The notes: generated by a model from the letters alone, not told the origin. A DNA stretch of 36,715 nt from an uncultured Bacteroidales bacterium (GCA_905236635.1 CAJOCJ010000019.1:1-36715); one strand, 5' to 3'. Shown: positions 1 through 8,037, counted from the first letter of the stretch. A program made the numbers and translations.

Positions 1-105
1 AGTGTCCATCGTAGTGGTAACGAGGAAGAATATCAACAGCAAGAAAGAGATATCAGCCATTGAACTGGCGTTGATTTCCGGTACTTTCTTTTTCTTACGT
101 GCCAT
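1..105 (-). CDS. exbD: ExbD/TolR-family biopolymer transport protein (N-terminal fragment)
   Basis: Only the first 35 codons lie in the window; the gene runs off the left edge. The product begins [20 protein letters not shown] and continues into a hydrophobic stretch ([16 protein letters not shown]). A lysine-rich cytoplasmic start, the conserved membrane-entry Asp in the S-M-A-D-I-S segment and a single helix are typical of ExbD/TolR. In this family the Asp takes part in proton flow through the ExbB-ExbD motor that energises TonB. It lies 17 nt downstream of the four-helix membrane gene and after exbB on the same strand, so all three are probably co-transcribed. Start chosen at the ATG before the basic cluster. 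Which of the two ExbD paralogues usual in Bacteroidetes this is cannot be told from the fragment. Confidence 0.88.
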   Translation of the reverse strand, partial: MARKKKKVPEINASSMADISFLLLIFFLVTTTMDT

Positions 106-122
106 GATAAATTCCTTCCTTA

Positions 123-548
123 TTATTTGTTAATGAGTTTCGAAACTGCTGAATAGATTACAGCTGCGATTGTGCCACCAACGACAATGTATGTGAACAC
201 CATGAAGAAGTCAACGAAGGACTCAGTTCCTGTTGTCACACCCATTGATTCAAGATACTCTAACGGAAGTGTTGCGCCTCTTGATAACAGCAATGCGATG
301 ATAGCAATCACTGCCACGATGGCTGCAATCATACCAAGTGACTTCAAGCCCTTTGGATTGATGACCATTCCGTAGATAGGTGCAAACAAAATCGCAACCA
401 CAGTCAATCCAAGCATGCAATATGCAAAGCCCATGAATGTTCCGACGCTGGCTTCACCACCGATAATGGTGATGATTCCGAAGATGACGTTGAGAACCAT
501 CAAGGCTATAAGCAAATATTTGCAATATTTTGTTAATTTGTCGACCAT
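123..548 (-). CDS. Four-helix inner-membrane protein between exbB and exbD
   Basis: A 141-residue protein with about four predicted transmembrane segments (roughly residues 10-30, 37-60, 70-90 and 112-135), joined by short loops and ending in a basic tail (SKLINK). No catalytic motif is visible. It sits 18 nt after exbB and 17 nt before exbD, all on the minus strand. From memory, Bacteroidetes often carry an uncharacterised small membrane protein in this slot, so an accessory role in the ExbB-ExbD-TonB motor is a reasonable inference from position only. The start ATG follows exbB closely with no obvious Shine-Dalgarno site, as usual in this phylum. Confidence 0.8.
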   Translation of the reverse strand: MVDKLTKYCKYLLIALMVLNVIFGIITIIGGEASVGTFMGFAYCMLGLTVVAILFAPIYGMVINPKGLKSLGMIAAIVAVIAIIALLLSRGATLPLEYLESMGVTTGTESFVDFFMVFTYIVVGGTIAAVIYSAVSKLINK

Positions 549-566
549 GATTCTTCTTTTGTTAGA

Positions 567-1403
567 TTAGTTTTTCTTTGAATAAGCGTGGAGCATGTCC
601 ATGAATGTGATGGAAGAGTCTTCCATATCGTTGACGATACCTTCGATCTTGTTAAGGATGAAGTTGTAGCAGATCTGGAGGATAACAGCAACGATAAGAC
701 CGAACACTGTTGTCAACAAAGCGACCTTCATACCGCCTGCAACAACTGTTGGGCTGATGTCACCTGCTGCTGCGATAGCGTCGAATGCAGCGATCATACC
801 GATAACAGTACCCATAAATCCCAACATAGGTCCCAATGCGATGAACAATGAAATCCAGCTTGCGCCGCTTTCAAGGTTACCTGTCATAACTGAACCGTAT
901 GAAACGATTGATTTCTCAACTTCTTCAAGACCTTCGTTGTAACGCATCAAACCTTGGTAGAAGATGCTGGCGATAGGACCACGTGTGTTACGGCAGAGGT
1001 CTTTTGCCTTCTCAATACCACCCTTGTTCAAAGTTTCCTCTAACTCAGCAAGAAGCTTCTTGGTGTTTGTTGTGCTTAATGTTAAATAAATGATTCTCTC
1101 GATTGACACTGCGAGACCGAGGACCAAGATTAACAAAATGATGCTCATGAATTCCCAGCCACCATCGATGAACTGTTTCTTCAAGACCTCATGGAATGTA
1201 GGATCTGCAGCCTCTTCTGTTGCCATTGTTGTCTCAGCGACTGTTTCTTCTACTGCAGGAGCAGCTGGCTCTTCAGCTGGAGTGGCGACCTGTTCGGTCT
1301 GTGCCTCAGTCGGTTGTGCATTTTCTTCTTGTGCAAGAAGTGAGTTGCTGATTCCAAATGTCAAAAATCCAGCAACTGTCAGTAAAGCAATTAATTTTTT
1401 CAT
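567..1403 (-). CDS. exbB: MotA/TolQ/ExbB proton channel family protein
   Basis: A 278-residue inner-membrane protein forming the proton-channel scaffold of a TonB (or Tol-like) energy-transducing motor. An N-terminal signal-like segment (residues 1-24, ending LLAQ) is followed by a region rich in Pro, Glu, Ala and Thr (about 25-65), then three membrane helices: near 80-102, near 183-206 (with the family segment LGPMLGFMGTVIGMIAAF) and near 228-252. The spacing matches ExbB/TolQ, with a large cytoplasmic loop between helices one and two. The extended P/E/A/T-rich periplasmic N-terminus is longer than in E. coli ExbB but is commonly seen in Bacteroidetes. It heads the operon exbB - membrane protein - exbD. 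No good promoter match was found in the A/T-rich upstream DNA. Confidence 0.93.
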   Translation of the reverse strand: MKKLIALLTVAGFLTFGISNSLLAQEENAQPTEAQTEQVATPAEEPAAPAVEETVAETTMATEEAADPTFHEVLKKQFIDGGWEFMSIILLILVLGLAVSIERIIYLTLSTTNTKKLLAELEETLNKGGIEKAKDLCRNTRGPIASIFYQGLMRYNEGLEEVEKSIVSYGSVMTGNLESGASWISLFIALGPMLGFMGTVIGMIAAFDAIAAAGDISPTVVAGGMKVALLTTVFGLIVAVILQICYNFILNKIEGIVNDMEDSSITFMDMLHAYSKKN

Positions 1404-1459
1404 GATTTGAATTTTGAATTACTACTTTTTGATTTGTTAATTTAATTTATTATTCTAAT

Positions 1460-1494
1460 TATCAATTTTCAATTATCAACTATCAACTATCAAC
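1460..1494 (-). repeat. Heptad array A (GTTGATA x3 plus variants)
   Basis: Read on the minus strand, this is five consecutive 7-nt units: GTTGATA three times (1494-1474), then ATTGAAA and ATTGATA. It lies between the 3' end of tRNA-Ser and exbB. The period and A/T-rich units resemble the arrays at 5738, 13168, 20947 and 31579, but the consensus differs (TTGATA rather than NTAAAA). Confidence 0.75.
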
Positions 1495-1503
1495 TAATTC
1501 TCG

Positions 1504-1591
1504 CGGAGAGAGCGGGATTCGAACCCGCGGTACCCTTTTGAAGTACACACACTTTCCAGGCGTGCTCCTTAAACCACTCGGACATCTCTCC
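1504..1591 (-). tRNA. tRNA-Ser (anticodon GGA)
   Basis: An 88-nt class II tRNA on the minus strand. The acceptor stem pairs GGAGAGA with TCTCTCC, followed by discriminator G; CCA is not encoded. The T arm is GCGGG-TTCGAAT-CCCGC. The anticodon loop reads CTGGAAA, giving anticodon GGA, which reads UCC and UCU serine codons. A long variable arm (pairing around GTACTTC..GGGTAC) separates the anticodon and T stems, as expected for tRNA-Ser. A good Bacteroidetes promoter lies about 33 nt upstream. Confidence 0.97.
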
Positions 1592-1623
1592 CAGGGATTT
1601 TGCTACTCCACAAAAAATCGTGT

Positions 1624-1656
1624 CAAAATTACGAAATTATTCTATTCGTTTAACAA
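1624..1656 (-). promoter_or_regulatory. Promoter of tRNA-Ser
   Basis: On the minus strand, a TAATTTTG -7 box (1631-1624) matches the Bacteroidetes consensus TAnnTTTG. A TTG -33 element lies about 22 nt upstream (1656-1654). Transcription would start around 1617, 25-30 nt before the mature tRNA. Confidence 0.65.
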
Positions 1657-1720
1657 TATTTTTCAAACTTTATTTCACTTTTTTTGAAAAAATATTTAAA
1701 ACACTAATTTTCAACATGTT

Positions 1721-2746
1721 TTATACTGTCATCTCGCCACGCAACGGCGTCTGCAGATATCTCTTTATCTCCCTGCGGCTCATGTTAGTTCCGAGCAGAT
1801 ACATCATCTTGGCTAGTGCCGATTCTGTGGTGATGTCGTAGCCGCTGATGACTCCTATGTTGGTGAGGTCCAGACTTGTCTCATAACGTCCCATCTCAAC
1901 CGAGCCCGACTTGCACTGCGTCACGTTGTAGATGATGAGCCCCCTCTTGATGGCCTCGGCCAGCTCGTCGAGGAACCACTCCGACGTCGGCGCGTTGCCC
2001 GAGCCGAAGGTCTCCATGATGAGTCCTTTCATTCCTGGCGTATTCAGGATGTGTTTCACGTAATCGTGAGTGATACCAGGGAAAAGCTTCAAGATGCCGA
2101 CGTTGGTGTCAAATGCCTTATGCACTATCAACGGCCTGCCTGTTGGTTCCATGATGAACTCTCTGTTGTATTTTATCTTGATGCCCACATCGGCCAAAGT
2201 GGGGTAGTTGCCTGACGAGAAAGCGTTGAAGTTCTCGGCGTTGAACTTGGTCGCTCTGTTACCCCTAAGCAAGTGATTCTCAAACAAGATGCATACCTCT
2301 GGCACACTCGGCTCGCCATCCATCTTCGAGGCGGCAATCTCGACAGAAGTGATGAAGTTCTCTCGCGCGTCACTGCGTACCATACCCATCGGCAGCTGCG
2401 AGCCGGTGAAGATGATAGGCTTGGCAAGGTTTTCGAGCATAAAGCTCAAGGCCGAGGCGCTGTAAGCCATAGTATCGGAACCGTGTAACACCACGAAACC
2501 GTCATATTTCTCGTAGTTTTCCTCAATCTTCTCAGCCATCTCGATCCACACCTCCGGCGTCATATTCGATGAGTCAATGAGGTTCTCAAACGAATACCAG
2601 TCGATGGTGTAGTCGAGGGTGCGCAACACAGGCAGATGCTCGTAAATATTGCCGAAGTTGAAAGGCACCAAACTGCCAGTCTTCTGGTCTTTCATCATAC
2701 CTATCGTACCACCAGTGTAAAGCACTAAAATCTTAGGTCTTCTCAT
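1721..2746 (-). CDS. ansA: Type I L-asparaginase
   Basis: A 341-residue cytoplasmic enzyme that hydrolyses L-asparagine to aspartate and ammonia. The first catalytic threonine motif TGGTIG is at residues 11-16 and the second family motif HGSDTMAYSAS begins at residue 88; both belong to the asparaginase/glutaminase fold. The length and the absence of a signal peptide fit the type I (AnsA-like) form rather than the exported type II. It is the last gene of trpS-hflX-tatD-ansA, and its ATG overlaps the end of tatD by 4 nt (ATGA), suggesting translational coupling. The C-terminus (RYLQTPLRGEMTV) looks complete. Confidence 0.95.
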   Translation of the reverse strand: MRRPKILVLYTGGTIGMMKDQKTGSLVPFNFGNIYEHLPVLRTLDYTIDWYSFENLIDSSNMTPEVWIEMAEKIEENYEKYDGFVVLHGSDTMAYSASALSFMLENLAKPIIFTGSQLPMGMVRSDARENFITSVEIAASKMDGEPSVPEVCILFENHLLRGNRATKFNAENFNAFSSGNYPTLADVGIKIKYNREFIMEPTGRPLIVHKAFDTNVGILKLFPGITHDYVKHILNTPGMKGLIMETFGSGNAPTSEWFLDELAEAIKRGLIIYNVTQCKSGSVEMGRYETSLDLTNIGVISGYDITTESALAKMMYLLGTNMSRREIKRYLQTPLRGEMTV

Positions 2747-3504
2747 ATCTTGAATAATTTTCTTGCGTTTTCTGTTGTTATATTGGCGATTTCATCAGCT
2801 GAAACGCCGTAAATCTCTGCCACCTTCTCGGCGGTTTTCACTATGTATGCCGGCTCGTTACGCTGTCCGCGATATGGCACCGGCGGCAGGTAAGGGTCGT
2901 CGGTCTCCAGCACGATTCTGTCCATCGGGATGTCGGCCAAAAACTCCTTCACGCCGCAGTTTTTGTATGTTATCACACCGCCGAGCCCAAGATGGAAACC
3001 GTAAGATAACGCGGTCTTCGCCTCCTCGAGAGAACCGTTGAAGCAATGCATCACCCCGGCGAGGCGGCCATCTTGTTCGTGGTCTAGGATTTTGAACATC
3101 TCATGAAAGGCGTTGCGAGTATGAATGGACACTGGCAATCCCAGTTCTTTCGCCCAATGCAGCTGCTCCGTCAACACCTCGATCTGCTCTTTCTTAAACG
3201 TGTCGTCCCAATAGAAATCCAACCCAATCTCCCCAATGCCTATAATATCATTATTTATGTTTTTTTCAATAATCATTAATTTGTCTTTATAGTCATTTTG
3301 CGTTTCCTCCGGATGCAATCCCATCATAACTCTCACATTATCAGGATGTTTTTCGTAAAAATCCATCATCGGAGCGATGGTCTTCTCATCGGTATTCGGT
3401 AGCAACAGCATCTCCACACCAGCCTCAAGCGCTCTCTGAAACACCTCTTCGCGGTCAGCGTCGAAGGCCTCGTCATAGATGTGGCTATGTGTGTTGATAA
3501 TCAT
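2743..3504 (-). CDS. tatD: TatD-family metal-dependent hydrolase (DNase)
   Basis: A 253-residue TIM-barrel metallohydrolase of the TatD/YcfH family, whose characterised members are metal-dependent deoxyribonucleases. Metal ligands are visible in order: His6 and His8 (THSHIYD), the Glu in GEIGLDFYWD, the His in IHTRNA, the His in MHCFNGS, and the Asp in ETDDPYLPP. Length is normal for the family. It lies 11 nt after hflX and overlaps ansA by 4 nt in the same operon. The N-terminus MIINTHSHIYD puts the HxH motif at its usual distance from the start, supporting this ATG. Which paralogue it is (TatD, YcfH or YjjV type) is not certain. Confidence 0.93.
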   Translation of the reverse strand: MIINTHSHIYDEAFDADREEVFQRALEAGVEMLLLPNTDEKTIAPMMDFYEKHPDNVRVMMGLHPEETQNDYKDKLMIIEKNINNDIIGIGEIGLDFYWDDTFKKEQIEVLTEQLHWAKELGLPVSIHTRNAFHEMFKILDHEQDGRLAGVMHCFNGSLEEAKTALSYGFHLGLGGVITYKNCGVKEFLADIPMDRIVLETDDPYLPPVPYRGQRNEPAYIVKTAEKVAEIYGVSADEIANITTENARKLFKI

Positions 3505-3515
3505 AGTGTTATGTC

Positions 3516-4697
3516 TTAATAAAGGAAGTTGTCGTAAGGATATCTTATGGCGTGCATGTCGCGGATCTCATTATACAACAAATCTCTAAACTCTTGATAA
3601 TGAGTCTTCTCTGCTGCCGAGATGAAGATGCATGGCTTGCCTTTCGCCATCCAGGTCTTCTTCCAGTCGTCCAAAGTGTAGTTTTTCTTGCTGATAGGCG
3701 TGAGGTCATCGGCGTCTTTCTCCTCATATTGATAGGCATCGATCTTATTAAACACCATGATGACTTTCTTGTCGCCAGCACCGATATCCGTCAAGGTCTG
3801 ATTAACCGTCTCAATCTGCGACTCGAAGTCCGGATGCGAGATGTCAACCACGTGCAATAGTATATCCGATTCCCTCACCTCGTCGAGTGTCGATTTGAAC
3901 GATTCCACCAGTTGTGTCGGCAGTTTGCGGATAAATCCTACGGTGTCTGACAGCAAAAATGGCAGGTTTTCTATCACGACTTTCCTCACTGTGGTGTCTA
4001 GGGTGGCGAATAGCTTGTTTTCGGCAAACACGTCGCTCTTGCTTAGCATGTTCATTATCGTTGATTTGCCCACGTTGGTGTATCCCACCAGTGCCACACG
4101 CACCATCTGCTGGCGGTTTTTGCGTTGCACCGACTTCTGCATGTCGATCTCTTCGAGTTTCTCCTTGAGCGATGCTATTTTGTTACGGATAATCTTACGG
4201 TCGGTCTCAATCTGTGTCTCACCAGGACCCCTCATACCGATACCGCCTCGCTGACGTTCCAAGTGGGTCCACATACGGGTCAGTCGTGGCAGCATGTATT
4301 GATACTGAGCGAGTTCCACCTGTGTCTTGGCATATGCCGTCTTAGCATTTTTAGCAAAGATGTCGAGGATGAGGTTGGTTCTGTCGAGGATGCGGCATTC
4401 GAGTTCTTTCTCAAGGTTACGTATCTGTGTGGCGCTCAACTCATCGTCGAATATCGCCATGTCGATCTCTTCCGCCTTGATGTATTGTTTCAGCTCTTCG
4501 AGCTTGCCTGAGCCGAGATATGTCACGCTATTCGGTCTCTCCAGTGGCTGCACAAAACGGCCTACGGCTACGCCTCCGGCCGTCTCCAACAGAAACTCAA
4601 GCTCGTCGAGGTATTCCTCGGTGCGCTCGCGGTTCTGTTCGTAGGTGCTGACGGCCACTAAGACCGCACGTTCTTGTTTTTTCTCGTGTTCAATCAT
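3516..4697 (-). CDS. hflX: GTPase HflX
   Basis: A 393-residue HflX-type GTPase; characterised homologues bind the large ribosomal subunit and split or rescue stalled ribosomes. The N-terminal HflX domain contains the glycine-rich GGIGMRGPGETQIETDR segment (151-167), followed by a coiled linker (about 168-195). The G domain follows: P-loop GYTNVGKS (205-212), G3 DTVGF (251-255) and G4 NKID (317-320). The usual C-terminal tail is present. The start codon shares one base with the trpS stop codon (TGATG), so translation is probably coupled to trpS. The operon places ribosome maintenance beside tRNA charging. Confidence 0.95.
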   Translation of the reverse strand: MIEHEKKQERAVLVAVSTYEQNRERTEEYLDELEFLLETAGGVAVGRFVQPLERPNSVTYLGSGKLEELKQYIKAEEIDMAIFDDELSATQIRNLEKELECRILDRTNLILDIFAKNAKTAYAKTQVELAQYQYMLPRLTRMWTHLERQRGGIGMRGPGETQIETDRKIIRNKIASLKEKLEEIDMQKSVQRKNRQQMVRVALVGYTNVGKSTIMNMLSKSDVFAENKLFATLDTTVRKVVIENLPFLLSDTVGFIRKLPTQLVESFKSTLDEVRESDILLHVVDISHPDFESQIETVNQTLTDIGAGDKKVIMVFNKIDAYQYEEKDADDLTPISKKNYTLDDWKKTWMAKGKPCIFISAAEKTHYQEFRDLLYNEIRDMHAIRYPYDNFLY

Positions 4698-5695
4698 CAG
4701 AATGGCTTGAAACCTATAATCTCTCTAACATCCTTAATGGTCTTCCGTGCGCTCTCGCGTGCCTTCTCGGCGCCCATACGTGCCACCTTATTAATATACT
4801 CGTCGTTGGCGTCAATCTCGCGTATTCTCTCGCGGATAGGGGTGACAAACTGTATCATGTCTTCCGCCAGCTGCTTCTTCATGTCGCCATATCGGATGGT
4901 CATGTTGTTGTATGCGTCGTCGAAGAATTTCACTGTCTCAGGCTTCGACACTATGCTCATCAGCTGGAAGAGGTTGGCTATCGGCTCCGGCTTCTCCTGA
5001 TTCATCTCTGTCGGGCCGCTGTCGGTCTTGGCGCGCATCACTTTCTTACGGATCGAGGCGTCGTCTTCAGCCAGGAAGATGGCGTTGCCTTCGCCTTCGC
5101 TCTTGCCCATCTTGCCGTTGCCGTCCAGACCTGGCACCTTAACCAATTGGTTGCCAAAGTTGAACGCCTGTGGAATCGGGAAGTAGTCAACGCCATAGAT
5201 GTTGTTGAAACGTCCTGCGAAGTCACGGGCTTTCTCGAGGTTCTGCTCCTGGTCTTTGCCCACCGGCACATATTGCGACTTATGAATCAAGATATCGGCA
5301 GCCATCAGAGTCGGGTAGGTGAGGAGACCGGCGTTGACATTGTCAGGCTGCTTGCGCACCTTCTCCTTAAACGTCGTAACACGTTCAAGCTCACCGATAT
5401 ACGCGTTCATGTTGAGGAACAGATACAGCTCCACCACCTCTGGCACGTCGCTCTGTACATACAAGGTCGCCTTCTCCGGGTCGACGCCTGCTGCGAGGTA
5501 TTCCACCAAAATCTGACGCACTCTGCCATGCAGGTCGTCGGGATGCGGATGTGTCGTAAGTGAGTGATAGTCAGCGATAAAGAAATAACAGTTGTAGTTA
5601 TCCTGTAGGCGGATGAAGTTCTTCACCGCACCGAAATAGTTCCCAAGATGCAAATTTCCTGTCGGCCTGATGCCGCTAAGTACGATCTCTTTCAT
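4697..5695 (-). CDS. trpS: Tryptophan--tRNA ligase
   Basis: A 332-residue class I aminoacyl-tRNA synthetase that charges tRNA-Trp. The HIGH-type motif is in GNLHLGNYFGA (from residue 13) and the KMSKS-type loop reads KMGKS (195-199), a variant in which Ser is replaced by Gly. The reading frame extends seven codons upstream to a TTG at 5716, but that codon lies inside the -7 promoter box, so the ATG at 5695 (MKEIVLSGIRPTG) is the better start. It is the first gene of the trpS-hflX-tatD-ansA operon. Confidence 0.96.
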   Translation of the reverse strand: MKEIVLSGIRPTGNLHLGNYFGAVKNFIRLQDNYNCYFFIADYHSLTTHPHPDDLHGRVRQILVEYLAAGVDPEKATLYVQSDVPEVVELYLFLNMNAYIGELERVTTFKEKVRKQPDNVNAGLLTYPTLMAADILIHKSQYVPVGKDQEQNLEKARDFAGRFNNIYGVDYFPIPQAFNFGNQLVKVPGLDGNGKMGKSEGEGNAIFLAEDDASIRKKVMRAKTDSGPTEMNQEKPEPIANLFQLMSIVSKPETVKFFDDAYNNMTIRYGDMKKQLAEDMIQFVTPIRERIREIDANDEYINKVARMGAEKARESARKTIKDVREIIGFKPF

Positions 5696-5713
5696 AGAAA
5701 AACATTTAAACTG

Positions 5714-5721
5714 CAAAAATA
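5714..5721 (-). promoter_or_regulatory. -7 promoter box of the trpS operon
   Basis: TATTTTTG on the minus strand is a perfect TAnnTTTG match, 19 nt upstream of the trpS ATG. No convincing -33 TTTG was found. Transcription would start near 5707, which excludes the upstream TTG as the translation start. Confidence 0.55.
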
Positions 5722-5737
5722 ATAAAAAAATGTATTT

Positions 5738-5830
5738 GTTAAAAGATAAAAGTTAAAAGTTAAAAGAAAAGAGCGTAAAACGATTGTGGTCGCTTCGCGC
5801 TCTTTTAACCCAACTCTTTTAACTTTTAAC
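5738..5830. repeat. Heptad array B: inverted heptads flanking a GC hairpin
   Basis: The left arm (plus strand) is GTTAAAA, GATAAAA, GTTAAAA, GTTAAAA in perfect 7-nt register (5738-5765). A GC-rich hairpin core follows (5771-5802). The right arm carries the same units in reverse orientation: TTTTAAC (5803-5809), CCAACTC (5810-5816), TTTTAAC (5817-5823), TTTTAAC (5824-5830). The right end touches the TAG stop codon of the RNase G gene. The same architecture recurs at 13168-13252. Confidence 0.82.
5767..5806 (-). terminator. Probable terminator after RNase G (repeat-borne hairpin)
   Basis: AAAAGAGCG (5767-5775) pairs with CGCTCTTTT (5798-5806), a 9-bp stem with a U-run on the exit side for minus-strand transcripts. 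It begins about 24 nt after the rng stop codon. The core is nearly the same sequence as 13199-13231, so it is both a repeat and a likely terminator. Confidence 0.6.
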
Positions 5831-7407
5831 TAAAAGGTTATCTCGTCTCCGTTTTTATTCAGGAAAGTGTACTGAAGGATATGGTAGGACTTGATTTCCT
5901 TGGCGTGTATCTTCTTATGATACTTCCATCTCCATTTCCTTATGATGGAGAAAAATCCTTTGGTGAGATAGGCGAAGATGAAAGGATGCACCTGAAGTGT
6001 CACTTCTTTCTCGTTTTGGTCGAGGAGCAGGTACTTGAGGCTGCTTTCTATCTCGTCAATATACACCAACGACGGCTTGATTTTGCCTGTGCCGTCGCAA
6101 ACAGGACATTTTTCCTGGACGGTGACTTCTGTCGCCGGGCGCACACGCTGACGTGTGATCTGGATGAGCCCGAATTTCGTGGCTGGGAGTATGGTGTGCT
6201 TGGCGCGGTCTTTTGCCATCTCTTCCTGGAGTTTGTCGAACAGCTCTTTGCGATGTTTCGCTTCGTGCATGTCGATGAAGTCCACGATGATGATGCCTCC
6301 TAAGTCGCGGAGTCGCACCTGACGCGCTATCTCCACTGCCGATTCCAGATTGACAGCCAATGCATTCTCTTCCTGAGATGCTTCTTTGTTCAACCGATGG
6401 CCGCTGTTGACGTCGATGACGTGCATGGCCTCGGTATGTTCAATGATGAGGTAAACACCATTTCTGATTGTGACAATTCTACCAAACGACCCCTTCACCT
6501 GACGTGCCACGCCGTAATGCTCAAAGATAGGCTCTTTGCCTTTGTAGAGCTTCACGATGTCGGCTTTCTTCGGGGCGATGGTGGCGATATAGCTCTTGAT
6601 CTCGTCGTAAAGTGCCTGATTATCAACAGTTATCGTGTTAAAAGACTCGTTCAAGATGTCTCTGAGCATCGCCGAGGTACGGTCAAGTTCGCTCACAAGC
6701 TTCGCCGGAGCCTTGCTTCCGTATAACGACTCAGTGACCTGCTCCCATTTGTCGAGCAAGTACTTCATATCGGCGTCGAGGTCTTCCACCTTCTTTCCTT
6801 CCGCCACTGTGCGGATGATGACGCCGAAATTGTTCGGACGGATGCTCTGAATGAGTTTTTTAAGACGACTGCGTTCTTCGCCGCTGCGTATCTTCTGCGA
6901 CACCGACACCCTGTTCGAGAAAGGCACCAACACTATGTAACGTCCTGCAAACGAGATCTCTGCTGAGATACGTGGACCTTTAGTGTTTATAGGTTCTTTC
7001 GCGATCTGTACCGGAATCTGGTCGCCGGCCTGGAGGAAGTCCGAGATCTTGCCCGTCTTGTCGATGTCCGGACTCAGCTTGAACTTGCTCATCACCGTCT
7101 GGGCGGTCTTGCCCTCGTGCGCCAGTTTCGAGAACTGAAGCAGCGAGTTGATCTGCGGACCTAAATCCAAATAGTGAAGGAAAGCGTCTTTCTGGTTGCC
7201 GATATCGACAAAAGCGGCGTTCAAGCCCGGCAAAATCTTCTTAACCCTGCCGTAATATACGTCGCCTACTGCGAAGCCGCTGTTGATCTGCTCTTTGTGG
7301 AGTTCAACGAGCTGTTTGTCTTCCAACAAAACAATATTAACCTCTGAAACATCAGAACTGATGACAAGCTCTCTGTTGACTGTCGGAACTGTGTTTGTGT
7401 TGTCCAT
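5830..7407 (-). CDS. rng: Ribonuclease E/G family endoribonuclease (RNase G type)
   Basis: A 525-residue RNase E/G family enzyme, acting on rRNA precursors and mRNA in the cytoplasm. Residues about 45-125 form the S1 RNA-binding domain, including GRVKKILPGLNAAFVDIG. The DNase I-like catalytic region has the metal-binding aspartates D332 (in VIDVNSGHRLNK) and D376 (in GGIIIVDFIDM). The zinc-link CPVCDGTG starts at C434. The long RNase E C-terminal scaffold is absent, hence RNase G. The start ATG gives the usual Bacteroidetes N-terminus (NRELVISSDVSEVNIVLLEDK). It lies downstream of a tiny ribosomal-type gene and HU on the same strand. Its TAG stop is immediately followed by a heptad array. Confidence 0.95.
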   Translation of the reverse strand: MDNTNTVPTVNRELVISSDVSEVNIVLLEDKQLVELHKEQINSGFAVGDVYYGRVKKILPGLNAAFVDIGNQKDAFLHYLDLGPQINSLLQFSKLAHEGKTAQTVMSKFKLSPDIDKTGKISDFLQAGDQIPVQIAKEPINTKGPRISAEISFAGRYIVLVPFSNRVSVSQKIRSGEERSRLKKLIQSIRPNNFGVIIRTVAEGKKVEDLDADMKYLLDKWEQVTESLYGSKAPAKLVSELDRTSAMLRDILNESFNTITVDNQALYDEIKSYIATIAPKKADIVKLYKGKEPIFEHYGVARQVKGSFGRIVTIRNGVYLIIEHTEAMHVIDVNSGHRLNKEASQEENALAVNLESAVEIARQVRLRDLGGIIIVDFIDMHEAKHRKELFDKLQEEMAKDRAKHTILPATKFGLIQITRQRVRPATEVTVQEKCPVCDGTGKIKPSLVYIDEIESSLKYLLLDQNEKEVTLQVHPFIFAYLTKGFFSIIRKWRWKYHKKIHAKEIKSYHILQYTFLNKNGDEITF

Positions 7408-7506
7408 AATATTACAAAGGTTTTAATTTCATTCTAAAAACAATAACACAACATCGGTCTTCGCAATGCTGTGTTATGTTTACCACAAAGAAACTAATCT
7501 TTTAGA

Positions 7507-7596
7507 TTATTTCTTTTTATGTCTATCCTTTCTGAGACGTTTTTTACGTTTATGGGTAGACATTTTGTGTCTTTTGTGTTTCTTACCGTTTGGCAT
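7507..7596 (-). CDS. 29-residue basic protein, AURKAIP1/COX24 (mS38/bS22-like) type
   Basis: A 90-nt open frame encodes a 29-residue, extremely basic protein that begins MPNGKKHKRHKMSTHKRKKR and ends in KDRHKKK. More than half of the residues are Lys, Arg or His. The K-R-H-K-M-x-x-H-K-R-K-K-R-L-R pattern is that of the AURKAIP1/COX24-domain peptides annotated throughout Bacteroidetes, related to mitochondrial mS38 and mycobacterial bS22, small-subunit ribosomal proteins near the decoding site. That link rests on recalled family resemblance. The gene sits 22 nt downstream of HU and 99 nt upstream of rng on the same strand, and a complete start-to-stop frame is present. Most gene callers would miss it because of its size. 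Confidence 0.8.
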   Translation of the reverse strand: MPNGKKHKRHKMSTHKRKKRLRKDRHKKK

Positions 7597-7618
7597 AATA
7601 CAAAACTATTAAACCTTA

Positions 7619-7903
7619 TTACTTGAGGTCGTTGATAAATGATTTAGCCGGCTTGAAAGCAGGAACGTTGTGTGCAGGGATAACGATTGTTGCACCCTTG
7701 CCACCGTTAGCGCGGATATTTCTACCCTTCTTAGCTGCTCTTTTCTTGCTCTTGAAGCTACCGAAGCCTCTGAGATAAACGTCTTCATTCTTCTTAACTG
7801 CTTCTTTCACGATTTCCATGAAAGACTCAACCACTGCCTGGGCGTTACCTTTTTCAACACCTGTTTTTTCAGCGATTTTTGCTACGATTTCAGCTTTTGT
7901 CAT
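7619..7903 (-). CDS. HU family DNA-binding protein
   Basis: A 94-residue histone-like protein of the HU/IHF fold that bends and compacts DNA as a dimer. It opens MTKAEIVAKIAEKTGVEKG (two-helix dimerisation part) and has the family signature GFGSFKSKKRAAKKGRNIR around residues 46-64. The beta-arm region follows, ending PAFKPAKSFINDL with the conserved Pro-Ala-F-K-P. Length is typical. A strong Bacteroidetes promoter lies about 54 nt upstream, divergent from the ssb promoter. It may be co-transcribed with the small basic protein gene. Confidence 0.96.
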   Translation of the reverse strand: MTKAEIVAKIAEKTGVEKGNAQAVVESFMEIVKEAVKKNEDVYLRGFGSFKSKKRAAKKGRNIRANGGKGATIVIPAHNVPAFKPAKSFINDLK

Positions 7904-7956
7904 GACTTTTAATATTTTATTTAGTATTTAATTGTTGTTATGATTTTTTTCGCCTG

Positions 7957-7990
7957 CAAAAATAATAAGTTTTTTAATATAACGAACAAA
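7957..7990 (-). promoter_or_regulatory. Promoter of the HU gene
   Basis: On the minus strand, TATTTTTG (7964-7957) is a perfect -7 box, and TTTG (7990-7987) lies 22 nt upstream as the -33 element. The predicted leader is about 45 nt. It is divergent from the ssb promoter at 8038. Confidence 0.68.
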
Positions 7991-8037
7991 AAAATTAATT
8001 TTTTTCATTCATTTTCTTATAGATACGTTTTTTTTCA

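Noticed and set aside
3841..4254. Long plus-strand frame inside hflX
   Set aside because: Antisense shadow of a gene with a complete set of GTPase motifs.
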